From Anaeromyxobacteraceae bacterium (GTDB lineage Bacteria > Myxococcota > Myxococcia > Myxococcales > Anaeromyxobacteraceae), in the NCBI GenBank assembly GCA_027349605.1, contig DAIEMM010000086.1, positions 1 to 5,892 of the forward strand: 5,892 nt of DNA, given 5' to 3'. The translations under genes and the position numbers were made by a program. Under the pieces are notes generated by a model that did not search any database, was not told the origin of the DNA, and saw only the letters and a list, made by a program, of their open reading frames with translations. Shown piece after piece: positions 1 to 4,226 of this stretch (within the stretch, counting starts at the first letter, position 1; each line of letters opens with the position of its first letter).

Positions 1-983
1 CCAGCGAGATGTTCGAGGTGGGCCAGGAGGTCCGCGTCGTCGTCCTGAAGTTCGACCCCGCCAGCGAGCGCGTCAGCCTGGGCCTGAAGCAGATCCAGGA
101 GGACCCGTGGCACCGCGCCGACGAGAAGTACCCGGTCGGCACGCGGGTCAAGGGCAAGGTGGTCAGCCTCACCGACTACGGCGCCTTCATCGAGCTCGAG
201 CAGGGCGTCGAGGGCCTGGTGCACGTCTCCGAGATGAGCTGGACCAAGCGGGTGAAGCACCCGTCCAAGCTCCTCAACGCCGGCGAGCTGGTCGAGGCCG
301 TCGTCCTCGACATCGACCCGAAGGCCAAGCGCATCAGCCTGGGCATGAAGCAGATCGAGCCCAACCCCTGGACGCTCCTCGAGGACAAGTACCCCATCGG
401 ATCGGTCATCCGGGGCGAGGTCCGCAACGTCACCGACTTCGGCATCTTCGTCGGCGTCGAGGAGGGCATCGACGGGCTCGTGCACGTGTCCGACATCTCC
501 TGGACCGAGCGCATCAAGCACCCGGGCGAGAAGTTCAAGAAGGGCGACGTGGTCGAGGCGGCGGTGCTCAACATCGACGTCGAGAACGAGCGGTTCAGCC
601 TGGGCATCAAGCAGAACCAGGCCGACCCCTGGACCACGCTGGCCGACCGCCACCCGGTCGGGTCGCGCCTGAAGGGGCGCGTCACCAAGGTGACCGACTT
701 CGGCGCCTTCGTGGAGATCGAGCCCGGCATCGAGGGGCTGGTCCACGTGTCCGAGATGCGCGACGAGCGGGTGGAGAACCCGCACGACGTGGTCAAGGAG
801 GCCGAGGAGGTCGAGGTCAAGGTCATCGACATCGACTCGCACGAGCGCAAGGTGGCCCTGTCCATCAAGGCGCTCAGCCGCGACGGCGGGGAGGACGAGT
901 ACCGCGAGTACCTGCGCAAGCAGGGCGACGGCCGCGCCCGCCTCGGCGACCTGATGGAGAAGTTCAACCGCCGCAAGGGTTAA
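1..983 (+). CDS. rpsA: 30S ribosomal protein S1, C-terminal part (5' truncated by window edge)
   Basis: Ribosomal protein S1 binds single-stranded mRNA through repeated OB-fold S1 domains and helps the 30S subunit load structured or weak-SD messages. The reading frame is open from base 3 to TAA at 981-983. Counting from the ATG at 9, residues 1-34 are the end of one S1 repeat (ERVSLGLKQIQEDPW). Three complete repeats follow at about 41-120, 128-207 and 215-290, each with the pattern G..KG.V....DFGAF(V/I)..E.G(I/V)(E/D)GLVHVSE and closing in (I/V)SLG(M/I)KQ. A short charged tail ends in NRRKG. Full-length S1 usually has about 550-580 residues and six repeats, so this is probably the end of R3 plus R4-R6, with about 240 residues missing to the left. 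The ATG at 9 is therefore internal, not the start. The last repeat is less canonical (no tryptophan after VSEM), as is common for R6. Identification is firm; the domain numbering is inferred. Confidence 0.95.
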   Translation, partial: SEMFEVGQEVRVVVLKFDPASERVSLGLKQIQEDPWHRADEKYPVGTRVKGKVVSLTDYGAFIELEQGVEGLVHVSEMSWTKRVKHPSKLLNAGELVEAVVLDIDPKAKRISLGMKQIEPNPWTLLEDKYPIGSVIRGEVRNVTDFGIFVGVEEGIDGLVHVSDISWTERIKHPGEKFKKGDVVEAAVLNIDVENERFSLGIKQNQADPWTTLADRHPVGSRLKGRVTKVTDFGAFVEIEPGIEGLVHVSEMRDERVENPHDVVKEAEEVEVKVIDIDSHERKVALSIKALSRDGGEDEYREYLRKQGDGRARLGDLMEKFNRRKG

Positions 984-985
984 CG

Positions 986-1005
986 GCGCCGGCTTCAGCC
1001 GGCGC
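986..1005 (+). other. GC-rich hairpin immediately after rpsA stop
   Basis: A perfect 8-bp inverted repeat, GCGCCGGC (986-993) and GCCGGCGC (998-1005), encloses a TTCA loop and starts two bases after the rpsA stop. It has no T-run (AAGAGCCCCCC follows), so it is not a classical intrinsic terminator by itself. It may protect the 3' end of the rpsA mRNA or cooperate with the terminator further downstream. The structure is seen directly; the role is inferred. Confidence 0.55.
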
Positions 1006-1016
1006 AAGAGCCCCCC

Positions 1017-1043
1017 ACCGCACCGCCCGATCCTGGGTGCGGT
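1017..1043 (+). other. Second hairpin in the rpsA-sppA gap
   Basis: ACCGCACC (1017-1024) pairs perfectly with GGTGCGGT (1036-1043) across an 11-nt loop. No T-tract follows. It sits between the first post-rpsA hairpin and the T-tailed terminator, so the spacer carries three consecutive stem-loops. Such stems arise by chance more easily in GC-rich DNA, so a function is uncertain. Confidence 0.4.
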
Positions 1044-1056
1044 TCGGCGGGACATC

Positions 1057-1100
1057 GAACGCGCATCGGTCGCCCCTGGCGCCGGTGCGCGTTTCGTTTT
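1057..1100 (+). terminator. Intrinsic (Rho-independent) terminator of rpsA
   Basis: The arm AACGCGCATCGG (1058-1069) pairs with CCGGTGCGCGTT (1082-1093): twelve pairs with one G-T wobble, plus an outer G-T pair 1057/1094, around a 12-nt loop. The 3' arm runs straight into TTTCGTTTT (1092-1100), the most T-rich run in the rpsA-sppA spacer and striking in DNA this GC-rich. Stem plus T-run is the expected form of an intrinsic terminator on the plus strand. It would end the rpsA transcript about 115 bases after its stop and imply that sppA has its own promoter, or that read-through is partial. Confidence 0.7.
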
Positions 1101-1147
1101 CGCGATCAGTTGCAGCCCCCCGGCACCCGTGGTCTTCTCGGACGGTC

Positions 1148-2242
1148 ATGAGCGAGAACGAGAATCCAGAGCCGCTGCCCACCACCCCCGCCACGCCGGT
1201 TTCCCCGGCGCCGGCCGCACCGCCGCCCGCCTGGGCGCAACCACAGTGGGGCCCACCCCCGGCGTGGGCGCAGCCGCCGCTCCCGCCGCAGCCACCGCCC
1301 CGGCGCGACCGCGCCGCGCTGGCGGTCGTGCTCTTCGTGTTCGGCGGGCTCTTCCTGGTCTTCTTCGCCTTCCTCTGGCTGGCCTACGGCGCGGTCAAGG
1401 GCGAGACTCCGCACCTCGCATCCGGGCCGCGCATCGGCGTCCTCGACATCAAGGGACCCATCGGGATGGGCCGCGGCTCGGTCGAGTCCGAGCCGGTGCT
1501 GAAGGTCGTGAAGCGCTACGCCGACGACACCGAGATGAAGGCCGTGGTGGTGCGCATCGACTCCCCGGGTGGCGCGGTGGGCACGAGCCAGGAGATCCTG
1601 GACGGCCTGCGCCGGCTGGCCGAGGACAAGGTCGTGGTCTGCGCCATGGGCAACATGGCCGCCTCGGGCGGGCTGCTCGTGGCCATGGGCTGCGACCGCA
1701 TCGTCGCCGAGCCCGGCACCCTGACCGGATCGATCGGGGTGATCAGCGCCTTCCCCAACGTCCGCGGCTTGATGCAGCGGTTCGACGTGGAGATGAACAC
1801 GGTCACCGCCGGCAAGCTCAAGGACGCCGGCAGCCCGTTCCGCGAGTTCACGGCAGGTGACCGGGCCTACTGGCAGGAGCTGGCCGACCGGATTCACCGG
1901 CAGTTCATCCAGGCGGTGGCCGAGGGGCGCGATCTCCCCGTCGAGAAGGTGGAGAAGTTCGCCGACGGACGGGTGGTGACCGGCGAGCAGGCGGTCGAGC
2001 TGGGGCTCGTCGACGAGCTGGGCGGCTTCCAGGACGCGGTCGACCTGGCCAAGGAGCTGGCCGAGATCCGGGGAGAGCCGCGGCTCGTCTACCCCCCGGA
2101 CGACCGGGCCCGCTTCCTCGAGGACCTCCTGGGGGGCGTGGCCCAGAAGGTCGCCCAGACGGTGGCCGAGACGCTGCGGGCCGAGATGCACCGGCAGTCC
2201 ACCACGATGGAAGGGCCGGGCATCTACTTCCTGGCGCGCTAG
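1148..2242 (+). CDS. sppA: Signal peptide peptidase SppA, S49 family, membrane anchored
   Basis: Serine protease that degrades cleaved signal peptides and other membrane-embedded peptides; 364 aa, the short single-domain form rather than the duplicated E. coli form (about 618 aa). Residues 1-53 are proline-rich and presumably cytoplasmic, with PPPAWAQP at 25-32 and again at 36-43. A membrane anchor spans about 56-81, and the S49 domain then faces the outside of the inner membrane. Visible landmarks are RIDSPGG (136-142), the nucleophile S173 in MAASGG, the general-base K225 in GKLKDAGSP, and DGRVVTGEQAVELGLVDELGG (273-293). The 52-residue Ser-Lys spacing equals that of the B. subtilis SppA dyad (S147/K199). 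The ATG at 1148 is chosen because the frame further upstream lies inside rpsA; its Shine-Dalgarno match is poor. The HIT gene starts 11 bases downstream, suggesting co-transcription. Confidence 0.92.
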   Translation: MSENENPEPLPTTPATPVSPAPAAPPPAWAQPQWGPPPAWAQPPLPPQPPPRRDRAALAVVLFVFGGLFLVFFAFLWLAYGAVKGETPHLASGPRIGVLDIKGPIGMGRGSVESEPVLKVVKRYADDTEMKAVVVRIDSPGGAVGTSQEILDGLRRLAEDKVVVCAMGNMAASGGLLVAMGCDRIVAEPGTLTGSIGVISAFPNVRGLMQRFDVEMNTVTAGKLKDAGSPFREFTAGDRAYWQELADRIHRQFIQAVAEGRDLPVEKVEKFADGRVVTGEQAVELGLVDELGGFQDAVDLAKELAEIRGEPRLVYPPDDRARFLEDLLGGVAQKVAQTVAETLRAEMHRQSTTMEGPGIYFLAR

Positions 2243-2253
2243 GCGGGGGAACC

Positions 2254-2745
2254 GTGGAGAAGCCGCTCTGGGCGCCGTGGCGGATGGAGTTCATCGAGGC
2301 CGTGAAGCCCACGGGCTGCATCTTCTGCACCTTCCCGGCGGAGCAGGGCGAGGAGGCCGACCGGCGCAACCTGGTCGTGCACAGCACGCCCCGCTCCTTC
2401 ACCATCCTGAACCGGTTCCCCTACAACAGCGGCCACGTGATGGTCGTTCCGCGCGCCCACGTCTCCCGGCTCGAGGACCTGGCTGCGGACGACTTCGCCG
2501 ACCTCCAGGCCGAGCTCCGCAGCGCGCTGGGCGCCGTCCGTTCGGCCTACCGGCCGGAAGGCATGAACGTGGGCATGAACCTCGGCAAGGTGGCCGGGGC
2601 CGGGATCGCCGACCACCTCCACTGGCACGTCGTCCCGCGCTGGGGCGGCGACACCAACTTCATGCCGGTCCTCTCCGACACGAAGGTGATGGTCGAGCAC
2701 CTCGCCGCGAGCTGGACGAAGATCCGGGACGGCTTCGGAGCCTGA
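2254..2745 (+). CDS. HIT-family protein, probable Ap4A phosphorylase/hydrolase
   Basis: Histidine-triad nucleotide-binding protein of 163 aa. The family acts on nucleoside phosphate linkages by a covalent nucleotidyl-histidine intermediate; the closest described relatives I recall are diadenosine tetraphosphate phosphorylases such as M. tuberculosis Rv2613c, so a role in Ap4A turnover is plausible but not proven. Visible features are the N-terminal signature LWAPWRMEFI (5-14), a zinc-type CIFC (22-25), PYNSGHVMVVPRAHV (56-70), and the triad HLHWHVV (121-127) with H121, H123 and H125 preceded by GAGIAD. The start is GTG at 2254, not the in-frame ATG at 2284, because the LWAPWRM signature lies upstream of that ATG and is conserved in the family. 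GGGGGA (2245-2250) serves as a close ribosome binding site. The gene is 11 bases after sppA and 22 bases before the lapB-like gene, so probably in one operon. Cytoplasmic. Confidence 0.88.
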   Translation: MEKPLWAPWRMEFIEAVKPTGCIFCTFPAEQGEEADRRNLVVHSTPRSFTILNRFPYNSGHVMVVPRAHVSRLEDLAADDFADLQAELRSALGAVRSAYRPEGMNVGMNLGKVAGAGIADHLHWHVVPRWGGDTNFMPVLSDTKVMVEHLAASWTKIRDGFGA

Positions 2746-2767
2746 AGGGGCCGGGACGCGGGCGGAC

Positions 2768-3871
2768 ATGCACTGGTTCCTCATCGCCATCGGGCTGGCC
2801 GTGGTCGCCGCCGTCCTCGGCCACCGGCTCCGCCGCCGGCGGGAGCAGGCCCGGGCGTACCTCAAGGGGGTCCGGTCGATGATCTCCGACGACCCGGACG
2901 CGGCCATCGAGGCCCTCTCCGACGCCGCCCGCCTGAGCAGCCCGGAGGCGATCGAGACCTACCTGGCCCTCGGCGACCTCTTCAAGCGCGAGGGCGACCT
3001 CCCCCGGGCCATCCGCCTGCACCGGAACATGCTGCACCGGCCCGGGCTCCCGGCCGGCCGTCGCGCCGAGGTGGAGCGGCAGCTCGCCGACGACCACCGC
3101 CGGGCCGGCATGCTGGACGACGCCGCCGAGGCCTACCGGAGGCTCATGGCGGCCGGGGACGTCCTGGCCGCGGAAGGGTTGCGCGACGTCCTCGTCGACC
3201 AGAGGCGATTCGGCGAGGCCGTGGAGATCCACCGCAGCCGCTGCGGCCCGGACGCCCGGCTGCTCTCCCACCTGCTCGCGGCCCGGAGCCGGGAGTTGCG
3301 CGAGGACGACCTGGCCGCCGCGCTGGCGGTGGCGCGGGAGGCGGAGGAGGCCGATCCGGCGGGGGCCGACGGGTTGCTGGCCCTCTCCGAGGCCCTCTCC
3401 GCCGCCGGAGACGCCCCGGGAGCGGCGCAGGCGCTGGAGAGGGCGCTCCTGGCCGCGCCGGAGGCCGCGCTGCTCGCCTGGCCGGCGCTCTCGGACCTGG
3501 AGCCGGGGGCGGCCGAGGCGGCGCTCGGCCGGGCCCTCGCCGCCCGCCCCGGCGACCCGCGCCTGCTCACGCTGCGCGGCCGGTGGCTCGCCTCGGCAGG
3601 GCGAGCCGCCGAGGCGCTGGCGCCGCTCCGCGAGGCGCTGGCCCGGGACGGGGACGGCGAGGTGACGCTCGCGCTCCGGGAGCTGCTGCGCGACTCCGCC
3701 CCACCGGATCCGGCCGAGCTGGCCGGCCGTCATGACCTGATGGTGGCCGCGCTCATGCGCAGCGCCGGGTTGCTCCGCTGCACGCGCTGCGGGGGCGGCG
3801 CGGCCGTCCGGGCCTGGCGCTGCCCTCGCTGCGGGGCCTTCGACGCGTACGAGCTCCCGGAGAGCTGCTAG
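2768..3871 (+). CDS. lapB: LapB (YciM)-like TPR protein with C-terminal rubredoxin-type zinc ribbon
   Basis: In E. coli LapB is an inner-membrane adaptor that links LPS synthesis to FtsH-dependent degradation of LpxC. This 367-aa protein (E. coli LapB has 389) shows the same plan. An N-terminal membrane anchor at 1-19 (MHWFLIAIGLAVVAAVLGH) is followed by an Arg-rich stop-transfer RLRRRR. Alanine- and leucine-rich TPR helices run from about 31 to 320, for example YLALGDLFKREGDLPRAIRLH, close to the E. coli sequence HLTLGNLFRSRGEVDRAIRIH. A C-terminal metal site C338-x2-C341-x10-C352-x2-C355 has the E. coli LapB spacing, with W350 just before the third cysteine. The middle TPRs are very Ala-rich and degenerate. 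ATG 2768 starts right at the anchor; the ribosome site is weak (GGGCGG). The LpxC role is inferred from homology. Its stop overlaps the stop of the opposing nrfA-like remnant. Confidence 0.85.
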   Translation: MHWFLIAIGLAVVAAVLGHRLRRRREQARAYLKGVRSMISDDPDAAIEALSDAARLSSPEAIETYLALGDLFKREGDLPRAIRLHRNMLHRPGLPAGRRAEVERQLADDHRRAGMLDDAAEAYRRLMAAGDVLAAEGLRDVLVDQRRFGEAVEIHRSRCGPDARLLSHLLAARSRELREDDLAAALAVAREAEEADPAGADGLLALSEALSAAGDAPGAAQALERALLAAPEAALLAWPALSDLEPGAAEAALGRALAARPGDPRLLTLRGRWLASAGRAAEALAPLREALARDGDGEVTLALRELLRDSAPPDPAELAGRHDLMVAALMRSAGLLRCTRCGGGAAVRAWRCPRCGAFDAYELPESC

Positions 3872-4133
3872 TCCCTGGCGGGGTCGAGCAGGGCGAGCTG
3901 GCCCTGGCGGGAGAGGTTGATCGACTCGCCGAGGATGCGGGTCGCCTCCTGCGGCGCGTGGAAGCCCGTGGAGTTCTCGGCCTCGACGAAGTCGAGCAGG
4001 AACTGGGCGCGGCGCTGCAGGGAGCGGGCGGTCTTTAGGTCCTTGTCGCTCCTCCCGGCCGCAGCGAGGCCAGGCCGATGAGCAGGGCGGCGGTCCGCCC
4101 CGCCACGCCGAGGCGAGTTCCTTCCGTGCCCAT
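3868..4133 (-). pseudogene. Broken nrfA-like remnant (C-terminal end of cytochrome c nitrite reductase)
   Basis: On the minus strand, codons from 4038 down to 3871 give 56 residues starting LKTARSLQRRAQFLLDFVEA and including DFVEAENSTGFHAPQEA, then RILGESINLSRQGQLAL, ending at TAG (3870-3868). This strongly recalls the helical C-terminus of NrfA, the pentaheme nitrite reductase (ammonia forming), which normally has about 450-500 residues. No CxxCH heme site is present. In the remnant's own frame an upstream stop occurs near 4146 and no ATG, GTG or TTG start is available. The only ATG nearby (4133-4131) opens another frame: MGTEGTRLGVAGRTAALLIGLASL and a few more residues, stopping with TAA at 4037-4035. 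A one-base insertion near 4060 would fuse this leader to the NrfA-like part, giving about 89 aa. It may be an internally deleted, frameshifted nrfA, or a small secreted protein with a sequencing error. The family match is from memory of conserved NrfA sequence, not a search. Confidence 0.6.
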
Positions 4134-4175
4134 GGCGGGGAGCCTACCCTGGAGCGCACCCCGCGAGAACGCCCC

Positions 4176-4187
4176 GGAGGCGCCGTG
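4176..4187 (+). promoter_or_regulatory. Alternative argS ribosome site and GTG start
   Basis: GGAGG (4176-4180) lies four bases before an in-frame GTG (4185-4187) that would add 14 residues (VLARACGRRYDPAP) to ArgRS. It is the best Shine-Dalgarno match near the gene, but the extra residues are not typical of the family, so the ATG at 4227 is preferred. It is recorded because the two starts imply different promoters. Confidence 0.22.
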
Positions 4188-4188
4188 C

Positions 4189-4208
4189 TTGCCCGCGCCT
4201 GCGGGCGA
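4189..4208. repeat. Dyad upstream of argS
   Basis: GCCCGC (4191-4196) and GCGGGC (4201-4206) form a perfect 6-bp inverted repeat around GCCT, extendable to 8 bp by T4190-G4207 and T4189-A4208. It covers the candidate -35 box and start of the spacer, so it could be an operator, or an mRNA hairpin if transcription starts further upstream. A short GC dyad can also occur by chance at this base composition. Confidence 0.3.
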
Positions 4209-4217
4209 AGGTATGAC
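4189..4217 (+). promoter_or_regulatory. Candidate sigma70-type promoter for argS
   Basis: TTGCCC (4189-4194, 4 of 6 to the -35 consensus) is separated by exactly 17 bases from TATGAC (4212-4217, 4 of 6 to the -10 consensus). Transcription would start near 4223-4226, at or just before the argS ATG, giving a leaderless or nearly leaderless mRNA. This would explain the lack of a Shine-Dalgarno sequence close to that ATG. The match is modest and only a transcription-start map could settle it. Confidence 0.35.
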
Positions 4218-4226
4218 CCTGCCCCC

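Noticed and set aside
1110..1138. TTGCAG and TCTTCT, 17 bases apart, as a promoter for sppA
   Set aside because: Each hexamer matches only 3 of 6 consensus bases, no better than chance, although the location would suit a promoter after the rpsA terminator.
107..1147. In-frame upstream extension of sppA through rpsA
   Set aside because: The extension reads as Arg/Gly-rich nonsense while another frame encodes clear S1 repeats and a terminator intervenes; the ATG at 1148 is used.
1106..2191. 361-codon minus-strand open frame opposite sppA
   Set aside because: His/Asp/Leu/Gly-rich shadow of the S49 peptidase frame with no recognisable domain.
3889..3906. CAGGGC/GCCCTG hairpin after the lapB-like gene as its terminator
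   Set aside because: Only 6 bp, no T-run, and it lies within the conserved NrfA-like codons, which explain the sequence.
3873..3911. Direct 10-base repeat CCCTGGCGGG at 3873 and 3902
   Set aside because: The two copies fall in different frames of the remnant and are short for this base composition; no mobile-element ends or target duplication accompany them.
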